Of a stretch of 64,000 nt of DNA, positions 18,426-27,388 are shown piece after piece. Under the pieces are notes generated by a model, which was not told the origin of the DNA, ran no database searches, and saw only the letters and a list, made by a program, of their open reading frames with translations. The position numbers were made by a program, and so were the translations under genes. The stretch is from Arthrobacter dokdonellae (GTDB lineage Bacteria > Actinomycetota > Actinomycetes > Actinomycetales > Micrococcaceae): assembly GCF_003268655.1 (NCBI RefSeq), contig NZ_CP029642.1, forward strand, positions 2,542,001 through 2,606,000, given 5' to 3'. Each line of letters starts with the position of its first letter. Within the stretch, counting starts at the first letter, position 1.

Positions 18426-20540
18426 GTGCCAAATAAAATCGACGCGGTGGAACGCCTGCTCAACCTGGTCATAGCCCTGCTGGGAACCCGGCGCGGGCGC
18501 AGCCGGAAGTTCATCCGCGAGAACGTCAACGGCTACGCCGGCCCCGCCGCCACCGCCGCTGAAGAAGCCAAGCTGCAGGGCTCCTTTGAGCGCATGTTCG
18601 AACGGGACAAGGACACGCTGCGACAGGTGGGGATCCCCATCCGGACCACCACCAGCTATGGCGACGATGACGAGGAGCAAACCCTCTACCGCATTGATCC
18701 GGCCGACTACCGGGTACCCGCGGTCCGCCTCGACGAACCCGCCATGACGATGCTGGCAGTGGCCGCGAACATGTGGAGCGGGGCAGCATTTAGCGAAGCC
18801 GCCCAGTCAGCGCTGCGCAAGGTGGCGACCCGCGCCGGCCTGGGCTGGTATGACGACGACACGACCGTCCAGTCACGCATCCGCACCCTGGAACCGGCGT
18901 TCGAACCGCTGTGGACGGCGCTGCGCGGGGGCCATCCCGTGACCTTCGACTACCGCGGGGCGGGCGCCGCCGAGACCGCCGCCCGGACCGTCCAGCCGTG
19001 GGGCCTGGGCAACAAATATGGCGAGTGGTACCTTGCCGGCCTCGACGTCGACCGTGGTGCCCTGCGGAACTTCCGACTGTCCCGCATCCGCTCCGACGTC
19101 GCCATTGACGTGGAGGGCCGCTTCGCGCGCCCCGAAGGATTCTTCATTTCCGAGGTGCTCCACAGTCTGGGCACGGGGGAGCCGTTCACCGCACGGGTCG
19201 AGGTTCCCGTGGGCGGCGCGCACTACCTGCGCAGCCGCGAGCGCACTGCCGTCGTCGGCGCGGGGAGACGTCCGGGGACGGAGGTCCTGTCCATCAGCTA
19301 CCGGGAACCGGAGCTCATGGCCGACGACCTGGCTGCACTTGGCGCCCACGCCGTGGTCCGGGAGCCGGAAGAACTGCGCCGGGCGGTGGTCTCCCGGCTT
19401 CGGGCGGCCGCCGATGCGGCCGGGGATGACGACGCCCCTGGAAACGACGCCCCTGGCAACGGCGCTCCCGGCGCCGACTCCCCGACGTCACCCGACGGCC
19501 TGGGCCCCGAACTGCCTCGGAAAGACAGCAAAAGGACCGACTCCCGGGAGCGGCTGCTGAGGCTGCTGTCCATGGCACCCTTCCTGGTCGCCAACCCGGG
19601 CATCCCCGAGACGGAACTGGCCGCCGAGTTCAACCTTGCCCCCGCCCAGCTGGCGCGCGACCTTGAAACCCTCAGCGTCACAGGACTGCCCGGATACCTG
19701 CACGGGGACCTCATGGACGTCTTCACGGAAGCGGGCCAAGTGTTCATCCGCGACGCCGAGACGCTCTCCGCGCCGCTGCGCCTGACCCAGGAGGAGGCCT
19801 GCGCGCTGCTGGTCGGGCTTGACGCGCTCACCGCCCTGGCAGGCAGCACCGAAGCCGACTCCCTGCGTACGGCCATCGACGCCGTGAAGCGGGTCGCTGG
19901 CGGGGATGCCTGGCTGGCGGACGCCGTCGCACTTGCCCTGGTGGACGGACAGGAACTGGTGACCATAGCCGCCCTGCAGGCCATGATCCACGGCAGGACG
20001 GCCGCACGCATCACGTACCTGGTCCGCAGCCGTGACCAACTGACCGACAGGACCATCGAGCCGCGCCGCATCTTCTCCATCGATTCAACCTGGTACGTGC
20101 GTGCCTGGTGCCGCACCGCGGGGGAGCTGCGCAGCTTCCGGGTGGACCACATCCGCTCGCTGGCGCCGGCGGGGCCGCAGGAACATGGTGCAGGCGCGCC
20201 TGAGCCCCTTCCGCCCAGCGCCTACACGCCAGGCGCGGGGGACACGGAGGTGACCCTGCTGGCGGACGCCACCACGGCACGGCGCCTGGCCCCCGCGTAC
20301 GACAGTGTGCTGCACCAGCCGGGCGCCGGCCGGGAGGGCTTGCTGGGCCTGCGGGTTCTGGTGGGGGAGCCGTCCACCGTGCCCCCGCTCATGGCCAGGC
20401 TGGCCGGGCACGCGCGCGTCCTGGCACCGGAGGCGGTCCGCCGCCAGGTGGACGAATGGCTGGCCGCTGCCCTCCGCGCGTATGAGCCGGATCACGCTGT
20501 GGGCGAAAGTGCACCGCAAACACCCAGCACCGATCGTTAG
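18426..20540 (+). CDS. pafBC: PafBC, fused WYL-domain transcriptional activator of the DNA-damage response
   Basis: 704 residues, two related halves in one chain. Each half has an N-terminal winged helix-turn-helix (RLLNLVIALLGT at the start; RLLRLLSMAPFL at about 375), a WYL domain (YGEWYLAGLD in half one; STWYVRAWCR in half two) and a WCX-like C-terminal region. The linker (about 325-370) is Asp/Gly/Pro-rich with an internal DAPGN repeat. PafB and PafC are separate proteins in mycobacteria and form a heterodimer that activates LexA-independent DNA-damage genes; the fused form is the one solved from Arthrobacter aurescens. GTG 18426 follows TAGGCT (18414-18419) at six bases. It lies after the proteasome locus as usual. 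Confidence 0.95.
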   Translation: MPNKIDAVERLLNLVIALLGTRRGRSRKFIRENVNGYAGPAATAAEEAKLQGSFERMFERDKDTLRQVGIPIRTTTSYGDDDEEQTLYRIDPADYRVPAVRLDEPAMTMLAVAANMWSGAAFSEAAQSALRKVATRAGLGWYDDDTTVQSRIRTLEPAFEPLWTALRGGHPVTFDYRGAGAAETAARTVQPWGLGNKYGEWYLAGLDVDRGALRNFRLSRIRSDVAIDVEGRFARPEGFFISEVLHSLGTGEPFTARVEVPVGGAHYLRSRERTAVVGAGRRPGTEVLSISYREPELMADDLAALGAHAVVREPEELRRAVVSRLRAAADAAGDDDAPGNDAPGNGAPGADSPTSPDGLGPELPRKDSKRTDSRERLLRLLSMAPFLVANPGIPETELAAEFNLAPAQLARDLETLSVTGLPGYLHGDLMDVFTEAGQVFIRDAETLSAPLRLTQEEACALLVGLDALTALAGSTEADSLRTAIDAVKRVAGGDAWLADAVALALVDGQELVTIAALQAMIHGRTAARITYLVRSRDQLTDRTIEPRRIFSIDSTWYVRAWCRTAGELRSFRVDHIRSLAPAGPQEHGAGAPEPLPPSAYTPGAGDTEVTLLADATTARRLAPAYDSVLHQPGAGREGLLGLRVLVGEPSTVPPLMARLAGHARVLAPEAVRRQVDEWLAAALRAYEPDHAVGESAPQTPSTDR

Positions 20541-20549
20541 ACTCGACGC

Positions 20550-20921
20550 ATGCCTTGGTGGTCTTGGATCTTAATTTGGGTTGCGCTCGTGGCGCTGGCC
20601 CTTCTGTTTGCCGTTCTCATGGGTTTGAAGGTCTGGCGGGACGGGCTGAAGACACTGCATGCCGTCACGGCCGTTGGTGACGAAATGGGCGCATACTGGG
20701 CCAAACGTTCCAGTGCGGCTTCGGAGGCGCGGCCCGTCGCACCACGCACCACGGCACCGGGCGCGGCCGTCTTTGCAACACCGGAACAAATGAAGGATGA
20801 TTATCTGGCGGCCAAGGAGGCCCGGCGATTTTCCCGGCTCCAACGGCGCGTCGCCCGCAGGAAAGAACGCGGACAGCTCCAATCCTTGCGCGACATCAAA
20901 GCACTTGAAGACGTAGGATGA
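20550..20921 (+). CDS. small single-span membrane protein, function unknown
   Basis: 123 residues. One strong N-terminal transmembrane helix (about 4-27, rich in Trp, Leu, Val, Ala) is followed by a soluble basic tail with an arginine/lysine cluster (RRFSRLQRRVARRKERG) near the C-terminus. I do not recognise a named domain. It sits between pafBC and tatA, and both gaps are short (9 and 22 bases), so it may be read with tatA and tatC. TAGACT (20538-20543) lies six bases before its ATG, which would make it leaderless. Confidence 0.75.
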   Translation: MPWWSWILIWVALVALALLFAVLMGLKVWRDGLKTLHAVTAVGDEMGAYWAKRSSAASEARPVAPRTTAPGAAVFATPEQMKDDYLAAKEARRFSRLQRRVARRKERGQLQSLRDIKALEDVG

Positions 20922-20943
20922 ACCAAAAGGAAAGGCGTTAACC

Positions 20944-21243
20944 GTGTCAATTTTTAGGGAACCTTGGGTTCTTGGCATCATCATTCTCGTGGCCATCCTC
21001 CTGTTTGCCGGGCCGAAGCTGCCGGGTCTTGCCCGCAACCTGGGCCAGTCCATGCGGATCATCAAGTCCGAGGTGAAGGAAATGAAGAACGACGGCAAGG
21101 AAGACAAGCCTGCCGCGACCCCGGAAGGCCCTGTTGCCGCGACCCCGGAAGCCCCTGTTGAGGGCAAGATCGTCAACAACCCGACCCAGCCGGGCAGCGC
21201 GTCGGGCAACGGGACCGGCACCGGTACCGGCGCCCAGTCATAG
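20944..21243 (+). CDS. tatA: twin-arginine translocase subunit TatA
   Basis: 99 residues. A single N-terminal transmembrane helix (about 8-24), the FAGPKLPGLARNLGQSM hinge and amphipathic helix, then a low-complexity tail with a PAATPEGPVAATPEAP duplication and a Gly/Thr end. TatA polymerises to form the passage for folded proteins carrying twin-arginine signals. The GTG start is preceded by AAGGAAAGG at about 20927-20935. tatC starts 17 bases after the stop. Confidence 0.94.
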   Translation: MSIFREPWVLGIIILVAILLFAGPKLPGLARNLGQSMRIIKSEVKEMKNDGKEDKPAATPEGPVAATPEAPVEGKIVNNPTQPGSASGNGTGTGTGAQS

Positions 21244-21260
21244 AAACCGCCGCAGCGACG

Positions 21261-22097
21261 GTGAACGCCTCGAAGGGCCGCAAGGCCAATCCCGAAGGCC
21301 GGATGCCGCTCAAAGAACACCTGATCGAGGCACGGAACCGGCTGTTCAAGAGCGCCCTGGCCATGCTGCCGGGCGTTGTCATCGCATGGATCCTCTACGA
21401 TCCCCTGATGGCCGCCCTGACGCAGCCGCTTCAGGACATCAGCAGGGAGAGGGACATTGTTGCGTCCCTCAACTTTGCCGGCGTGACCACATCGTTCGAC
21501 CTCAAGCTGCAGATATCGTTGATCCTGGGGCTTGTGCTGGCGTCGCCCGTGTGGATTTACCAGCTCTGGGCCTTCATCACGCCCGGGCTCACAAAGAAGG
21601 AACGCCGCTACACGCTGTCGTACCTCTTTGCCGCGGTGCCGTTGTTTCTGGCCGGCATTTATGCGGGCTGGCTGATTTGGCCCAACATCGTCAGGGCGCT
21701 GACCGCCTTCACCCCCAAGGGTGGCACCAACATCATGGAGGCCATCGACTACCTGCAGTTTGCGCTGCAGTTGATGCTGTTCATGGGTGTGGCATTCCTC
21801 GTTCCCGTGGTGCTTTTTGCCTTGAACGCGGTGGGCATCATACGCGGCGCAACCTACCTGAAGGCGTGGCGCTTCACCATCCTCGGCGTCACCATCGTCT
21901 CGGCCATGGCCGCACCGGGCTCGGACGTCATGTCCATGTTCTTCCTCGGCGTCCCGCTCCTGGTCCTTTATTTCGGCGCGATCGGCCTGTGCATGCTCAA
22001 TGACAAACGACGCGACCGCCGCGAGGCGAAGAAGGCCGATGAAACCGCGGCCACCGCGGACACCGCCACGCCGATGTCCGAACTCGAGGGACTGTAG
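21261..22097 (+). CDS. tatC: twin-arginine translocase subunit TatC
   Basis: 278 residues with six predicted membrane spans. The N-terminal cytosolic segment RMPLKEHLIEARNRLFK contains the conserved glutamate/arginine face that recognises the twin-arginine signal; PGLTKKERRYT and the long loops are typical. The C-terminal tail after the last span is charged and short. The GTG start follows tatA closely. Neither tatB nor tatE is seen nearby. The spacer to helY (165 bases) contains a short repeat of CACCGTCCGGCCC and no gene. Confidence 0.95.
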   Translation: MNASKGRKANPEGRMPLKEHLIEARNRLFKSALAMLPGVVIAWILYDPLMAALTQPLQDISRERDIVASLNFAGVTTSFDLKLQISLILGLVLASPVWIYQLWAFITPGLTKKERRYTLSYLFAAVPLFLAGIYAGWLIWPNIVRALTAFTPKGGTNIMEAIDYLQFALQLMLFMGVAFLVPVVLFALNAVGIIRGATYLKAWRFTILGVTIVSAMAAPGSDVMSMFFLGVPLLVLYFGAIGLCMLNDKRRDRREAKKADETAATADTATPMSELEGL

Positions 22098-22262
22098 GCC
22101 CGGGGGACTCCAGGGGTGGAGGCTTTTAGGTCCCGGCCCGCGCGTCGTTCAGCACCGTCCGGCCCGTGAACGTCCGACACCGTCCGGCCCACACGCAGCT
22201 GGGGGCCGGTTGTACAGCTTCGTCACGCACGGGTACCGCGCCCGCTGACATAGGCTGGAAGC

Positions 22263-25136
22263 ATGCCGATGAACGAACCCGCGACCCCCGCCGAGCGCTA
22301 CGCTGCGGCCAAGCTGAACTCCGCGGATGCCGGCACCGAGTTTGGTGCGTTCAGACGGGGCTTTGACTTTGAGCTCGACGACTTTCAAATCACCGCCTGC
22401 CGGGCCCTGGTGGCCGGCCGCGGGGTCCTGGTCGCCGCCCCCACCGGGGCCGGGAAGACGATCGTGGGCGAGTTTGCCGTGCACCTGGCCCTGGCCCGCG
22501 GCAACAAGGCCTTTTACACCACGCCCATCAAGGCGCTCAGCAACCAGAAATACCAGGAGCTTGCCCGCAAGTACGGCACGGAACACGTGGGACTGCTGAC
22601 CGGTGACACGAGCATCAACGCCGAGGCGCCGGTGGTCGTCATGACCACCGAGGTCCTGCGCAACATGCTCTACGCGGACTCGGACACGCTCTCCGGGCTG
22701 GCCTACGTCGTCATGGATGAGGTCCACTACCTGGCCGACAGGTTCCGCGGAGCGGTGTGGGAGGAAGTGATCATCCACCTGCCCACCGAGGTGTCCGTGA
22801 TATCGCTGAGCGCCACCGTCTCCAACGCGGAGGAGTTCGGCGCCTGGCTGGGCACCGTCCGCGGCGACACCGCCGTGGTGGTCTCCGAGCACCGCCCCGT
22901 GCCGCTCTGGCAGCACGTCATGGTCCAGCGCGAGATCGTGGACCTGTTCGCCACCAACAAGTCCTTTGACGAAATCGCCGCGGAGCTTGAGCCGGGCACG
23001 GATGCCACCGCGGCGGCGGGGCGCTTCAAGGTCAACCCCGAGCTCTTGAAACTCGCGCGCAGCGAGTCGGGGCAGTCGCACCGCGGGAGCTACAACTCGC
23101 GCCGCGGCGGTCGGGACCGGCGCGGCAGCCGGGACCGCGGAAACGTCGCCGCACAGAACCCCAACGACGGCGGCCTGGTCAGGCGGGCCTCGCGCCCGCA
23201 GGTGATCCGTGCCCTGGAAAGCCAGGACCTGCTGCCCGCCATCACCTTCATCTTCTCCCGCGCGGCCTGCGACGCGGCCGTCCAGCAGTGCGCCGCCGCC
23301 GGCCTCTGGCTCACCACACCCGCCGAAAGGGCCGAAATCGCGGACCGCGTCGATGCCGCCTGCGCCGGGCTGCCCGATTCCGACCGCGAGGTCCTCGGCT
23401 TTTGGGGATGGCGGGACGGCCTGCTGCGTGGGCTGGCCGCGCACCACGCCGGCTTGCTGCCCAGCTTCAAGGAAGTCGTGGAGTCCCTTTTCGCGGACGG
23501 CCTGGTCCGTGCGGTGTTTGCCACCGAGACCCTGGCGCTTGGCATCAACATGCCAGCCCGCACGGTGGTGCTGGAAAAGCTGGAAAAATTCAATGGCGAG
23601 GCCCATGTGGGCATCACCGCGGGGGAGTACACCCAGCTGACCGGCCGGGCCGGACGCCGCGGGATCGACGTGGAGGGCCACGCCGTGGTCCTGTGGCAGC
23701 CCGGCACCGACCCCACAGCCGTGGCCGGGCTCGCGTCACGGCGGACGTATCCGCTGAACTCAAGCTTCCGCCCCACGTACAACATGAGCATGAACCTGGT
23801 GGCCCAGTTTGGCCGCCGCCGCACCCGCGACATCCTTGAATCATCCTTCGCGCAGTTCCAGGCAGACCGGTCCGTGGTGGACCTGGCCCGCCAGGTCCGG
23901 AGCCGCGAGGAGTCCCTCGCCGGCTACGAGAAGGCCATGAGCTGCCATCTGGGCGACTTCACCGAGTACGCCAAGCTGCGACGCGAACTTTCGGACCACG
24001 AGTCCGGCGCCTCACGGACGAAGGCCAAGCAGCGCCGGGCACGGCTGGCGGAGTCCCTGGCCGTCCTGCGCCAGGGGGACGTCATCATGGTGCCGGCGGG
24101 CAGGAACCCGGGCCCCGCCGTCGTCCTTGAGGCCGATCCCCACGCCCGCGAACCCCGCCCCGGGATCCTCACTGCCAACAAGGAACTGCGCCGCCTGGGC
24201 ATCCACGAACTGGACGGGCCGGCCCTGCCGCTGGCCCGCGTGCGCATCGGCAAGGGCTTCAACCCGAAGGTGCCCAAGGACCGCCGCAACCTGGCCCAGC
24301 AGGTCCTCGATGCCGTGGCGGACGGCGGTGCCCTGCGCCCCGACCGTGCCGCCGCCTTCACCCGGCAGGATTCCGCCCGCAGCGAGGACGAGGCCATCGA
24401 CATGCTGCGCCGCGCCGTGCGTGCCCACCCCTGCCACAGTTGCCCCGACCGCGAGGAGCACGCACGGTGGTCGGAGCGTTGGTGGAAGCTGCGGCGTGAG
24501 ACCGACGGGCTGGTCCGCGCCATCCAACAGCGCACCAACACCATCGCCAAGACCTTTGACCGGGTCACTGACCTGCTCGCCGCGTACGGCTTCGTGGAGA
24601 CGGACGACGCCGGGAACCTGCGTCCCAGCGCCGACGGCCAGCGGCTGCGGCGCGTCTACGGCGAGAAGGACCTCCTGATCGCCCTGGCCCTCCGCGACGG
24701 AGCCTTTGACGACCTCGACGCCGTCGAGCTGGCGGCGTTCGCGACCACCGTTGTCTTCGCCGCCAAGCGCGACGACGCCGGCGCCCGGCCCCGGATGCCC
24801 AGCGTCAGCCTCGAGACGTCCGTGGAGGCCGTGGTGCGTCTCTGGTCGGTCCTGGAGGACGCCGAGGAGTCCCACCGCCTGCCGCTGACGGGAGAGCCGG
24901 AGCTTGGACTGGTATGGCCCATGTACAAATGGGCCAAGGGGCGCAGCCTGCAGGACGCGCTCAAGGGCACCGAACTGGCCGCCGGCGACTTCGTGCGCTG
25001 GACCAAGCAGGTGGTGGACCTGCTTGACCAGCTCGCCAAGGTGCCGGGAATGGAACGCGGATTCGCCCGGTTGTGCATTGAGGCCATCACGCTGGTCCGA
25101 CGCGGGGTGGTGGCGTACACCACCGTCGTTGACTAG
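22263..25136 (+). CDS. helY: DEVH-box RNA helicase, HelY/Ski2-like
   Basis: 957 residues. Seen: Q-motif region, Walker A APTGAGKT at about residue 60, VMDEVHYLAD (DEVH box), SLSATVSN, the RecA2 motif QLTGRAGRRGID, and a long C-terminal part resembling the DSHCT domain. An Arg/Gly-rich insertion (RRGGRDRRGSRDRG) lies between the two RecA lobes. The family belongs to the Ski2/Mtr4 superfamily 2 helicases; mycobacterial HelY is a conserved member whose RNA targets are not defined. ATG 22263 is preceded by TAGGCT (22251-22256) at six bases. The position after tatC is conserved in actinobacteria. Confidence 0.93.
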   Translation: MPMNEPATPAERYAAAKLNSADAGTEFGAFRRGFDFELDDFQITACRALVAGRGVLVAAPTGAGKTIVGEFAVHLALARGNKAFYTTPIKALSNQKYQELARKYGTEHVGLLTGDTSINAEAPVVVMTTEVLRNMLYADSDTLSGLAYVVMDEVHYLADRFRGAVWEEVIIHLPTEVSVISLSATVSNAEEFGAWLGTVRGDTAVVVSEHRPVPLWQHVMVQREIVDLFATNKSFDEIAAELEPGTDATAAAGRFKVNPELLKLARSESGQSHRGSYNSRRGGRDRRGSRDRGNVAAQNPNDGGLVRRASRPQVIRALESQDLLPAITFIFSRAACDAAVQQCAAAGLWLTTPAERAEIADRVDAACAGLPDSDREVLGFWGWRDGLLRGLAAHHAGLLPSFKEVVESLFADGLVRAVFATETLALGINMPARTVVLEKLEKFNGEAHVGITAGEYTQLTGRAGRRGIDVEGHAVVLWQPGTDPTAVAGLASRRTYPLNSSFRPTYNMSMNLVAQFGRRRTRDILESSFAQFQADRSVVDLARQVRSREESLAGYEKAMSCHLGDFTEYAKLRRELSDHESGASRTKAKQRRARLAESLAVLRQGDVIMVPAGRNPGPAVVLEADPHAREPRPGILTANKELRRLGIHELDGPALPLARVRIGKGFNPKVPKDRRNLAQQVLDAVADGGALRPDRAAAFTRQDSARSEDEAIDMLRRAVRAHPCHSCPDREEHARWSERWWKLRRETDGLVRAIQQRTNTIAKTFDRVTDLLAAYGFVETDDAGNLRPSADGQRLRRVYGEKDLLIALALRDGAFDDLDAVELAAFATTVVFAAKRDDAGARPRMPSVSLETSVEAVVRLWSVLEDAEESHRLPLTGEPELGLVWPMYKWAKGRSLQDALKGTELAAGDFVRWTKQVVDLLDQLAKVPGMERGFARLCIEAITLVRRGVVAYTTVVD

Positions 25137-25183
25137 CACCCCGAATCCAGTTCCGCGCTAGCCGATGTCTCACTCGGGCTGTT

Positions 25184-25211
25184 CCGCCCCGCGTGCCCCG
25201 ATTCGGGGCGG
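25184..25211. terminator. hairpin between helY and the amidohydrolase gene
   Basis: CCGCCCCG (25184-25191) pairs with CGGGGCGG (25204-25211). A second, wider pairing exists between CCCCGAATC at 25139-25147 and GATTCGGGG at 25200-25208. The two folds are mutually exclusive. It could end helY transcription or fold in the leader of the next gene. Confidence 0.35.
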
Positions 25212-25246
25212 CAGGGAATCCCCTTTTGAAAGGACCCTTCTTCGCC

Positions 25247-26884
25247 ATGTCACTGACCATGTACCGCAACGGCTCCGTGTACAGCGCCGCCGACCCGTTC
25301 GCCACCGCCATGCTGGTGGACGGCGACACCGTGGCATGGGTCGGATCCGAGCACGCCGCGTCTTCCCTGCTTGACGCGCGCATGCGGCTCGTGGACCTCG
25401 ACGGCACACTGGTCACGCCGGGCTTTGTCGACTCCCACGTCCATGTCACGGAGACCGGCCTGGCCCTTGATTCGGTGGACCTCTCGGGTGCCCGGTCCGT
25501 GGCCCAGGCGCTGGACCTGGTGGCCGCTGCGGCCGCCCGGGGCGCGGGCATATTGCTCGGCCACGGCTGGGACGACTCTGCCTGGGCCGAGCAGCGCCCG
25601 TTGACGGCCGCCGAGCTCGACCGCGCCACCGGCGGTCGGGAGGTCTATCTGGCGCGCGTGGACGTCCACTCGGGCGTTGTGTCCGGTGCCCTGGCCCGGC
25701 GCTGCGGACTGGCGCGGCTTTCCGGTTGGGACGGCAGCGGGCTGGTGACGGGGGATGCCCACGCGGCCGTCCGGGATGCCACGCGCCTGCTGGACGACGC
25801 CGCCCGCCGGCATGCACAGGAACGTGCCCTGCACTACGCCGCGGCCAACGGCTACGTTGCCCTCGCGGAGATGGCTGCCCCGCATGTGGGCTCGCCCGCC
25901 GACCTCGCCGCACTGGCTGCGCTGACCGCCGGCGACGCGCCGGTGGCCCTGCCGCAGGTCCTGCCGTACTGGGGGCAGGCGGTCTCCAGCGTGGAACAGG
26001 CACGGGAACTGCTGGCATCGCTGGGCACGCCGGTGCTGGGGCTGGCCGGCGACCTGAACATTGACGGTTCGCTCGGATCGCATTCGGCACTCCTGCGCGA
26101 ACCCTACGCGGACCTTCCTGCCGGTGCGCCGGGCAACCGGGGCCGGGCGCACCTTGATGTCCAACAGGTCACCGACCACCTTGCGGCCGTGTCCGAGCTG
26201 GGCGTGTCCGGAGGGTTCCACATCATTGGCGACGGCGCCATGGACATTGCCTGCGAAGGTTTGGTGAAGGCCGCGGAGCGGGTCGGCCTGGACAAGGTGC
26301 GGGCGGCCGGCCACCGCTTTGAACACGCCGAAATGGTCGACGCCGGCGCCATGGACGTGCTGGCGCGCCACGCCGTGACCGTGTCCGTCCAGCCCGTCTT
26401 CGATGCATTGTGGGGCGGGGGGGATGGCATGTATGCGGGCCGGCTGGGTGCGCGGCGCGCGGCCGCCCTCAACCCGGTGGCGACGTTCTACGCGGCCGGG
26501 GTCCCGGTCTGCTTCGGTTCGGATGCCCCCGTGACCCCGCTGAACCCCTGGGCAAGCGTGCGCGCGGCGCTGAACCACCACCAGCCGGACCAGCGGATTT
26601 CTGCCCGGGCCGCCTTCATCGGCCACACGCGCGCCGGCTGGCGGGCCGCCCGCGGGTCCAACCCCATGCTGGGCCAGCTGGCTCCCGGCGCGCCCGCCAG
26701 CTTTGCGGTCTGGGAGATCGACCAGCTCATGGTCCAGGTCGCGGATGAGCGGGTGCAGTCCTGGTCCACCGATCCGCGCGCCGGAACGCCGTTGCTGCCG
26801 GCCTTGGACACGGAAAACGACCCCCGCTGCCTGCAAACGGTCCACCGTGGCCGTGAACTCTACGCGGCGCCGGATTTCCACTAG
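25247..26884 (+). CDS. amidohydrolase family protein (YtcJ-like)
   Basis: 545 residues of the amidohydrolase-3 type. Metal-binding motifs: GFVDSHVHV near residue 65 (HxH), GFHIIGDGAMD and HRFEHAEMVD (metal-ligand histidines), and CFGSDAPVTPLNPW with the catalytic aspartate. Members hydrolyse amides or related bonds with zinc in the cytoplasm; YtcJ-like proteins have no agreed substrate. ATG 25247 is chosen over an earlier ATG because GAAAGGA lies about 13 bases upstream. It is flanked by a hairpin upstream and a 504-base gap downstream. Confidence 0.88.
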   Translation: MSLTMYRNGSVYSAADPFATAMLVDGDTVAWVGSEHAASSLLDARMRLVDLDGTLVTPGFVDSHVHVTETGLALDSVDLSGARSVAQALDLVAAAAARGAGILLGHGWDDSAWAEQRPLTAAELDRATGGREVYLARVDVHSGVVSGALARRCGLARLSGWDGSGLVTGDAHAAVRDATRLLDDAARRHAQERALHYAAANGYVALAEMAAPHVGSPADLAALAALTAGDAPVALPQVLPYWGQAVSSVEQARELLASLGTPVLGLAGDLNIDGSLGSHSALLREPYADLPAGAPGNRGRAHLDVQQVTDHLAAVSELGVSGGFHIIGDGAMDIACEGLVKAAERVGLDKVRAAGHRFEHAEMVDAGAMDVLARHAVTVSVQPVFDALWGGGDGMYAGRLGARRAAALNPVATFYAAGVPVCFGSDAPVTPLNPWASVRAALNHHQPDQRISARAAFIGHTRAGWRAARGSNPMLGQLAPGAPASFAVWEIDQLMVQVADERVQSWSTDPRAGTPLLPALDTENDPRCLQTVHRGRELYAAPDFH

Positions 26885-26995
26885 TTTTCGCCACGGCCGG
26901 CAGGACGGCAACACGCCGTGGCGGCCCGATTTTCCCGGGATCCGGCTCGCCGCGCTGACCTGCAGCGACGCGCATCCGTGCAGGTCAGGGCGGTG

Positions 26996-27024
26996 TTGAC
27001 AGCCGCCGCGGCGGGAATTAGCTT
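26996..27024 (+). promoter_or_regulatory. sigma-70-type promoter, upstream of polyprenol mannosyltransferase
   Basis: TTGACA and TAGCTT with a 17-base spacer, the best -35/-10 pair in the gap. The start site would be near 27031, about 360 bases before the next gene, so a small RNA or a regulated leader is possible. Confidence 0.45.
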
Positions 27025-27249
27025 TTATTGAAGTGGACAGCCCCACACGGGGGTCCCAGCCGGAACCGGCCTTGGCCAGCCTTGTTGGCAGTGCACGTTT
27101 CCGGCGCTTGGGAGATAAGTTCACGCGCCAGTAGAAAACAAACCGGACCGTCGGCCACCCGCCGCCGCCCAGCTTGGCCCGAAGGCGCGTGGACTTGTCT
27201 CTTTTTGCGTCCGCCCGGGCCCCCGGCCTGGGCCGGCCTCCACGCAACC

Positions 27250-27255
27250 TATAAT
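27250..27255 (+). promoter_or_regulatory. TATAAT -10 box upstream of polyprenol mannosyltransferase
   Basis: A perfect TATAAT followed by GGG; no good -35 at 16-18 bases. The same TATAATGGG occurs on the minus strand before rbpA (28754-28746). Confidence 0.45.
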
Positions 27256-27388
27256 GGGGACTTGGCGCCACGCGCCACCGGCACCCGCGCGCCGTCGTGC
27301 ACCGCGTCTGCGTACACAGTTGCGGTAGCGGGCGGCTGGCGGCGCCATCCTTGTTTTCCCTCCACTTTTTCTTTACGGAAAGGCACCT

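Larger units (their letters stand above)
26885..27388. other. 504-base gap with two promoter-like signals and inverted repeats
   Basis: No convincing gene is visible on either strand. Inverted repeats lie at 26889-26923 (9-base arms, CGCCACGGC) and 26955-26988 (10-base arms, CTGACCTGCA) and may end the amidohydrolase transcript. Directly after them comes TTGACA (26996-27001), 17 bases, and TAGCTT (27019-27024), a well spaced promoter. A perfect TATAAT lies at 27250-27255. Both point toward the mannosyltransferase gene and would give leaders of about 360 and 130 bases. Confidence 0.6.
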
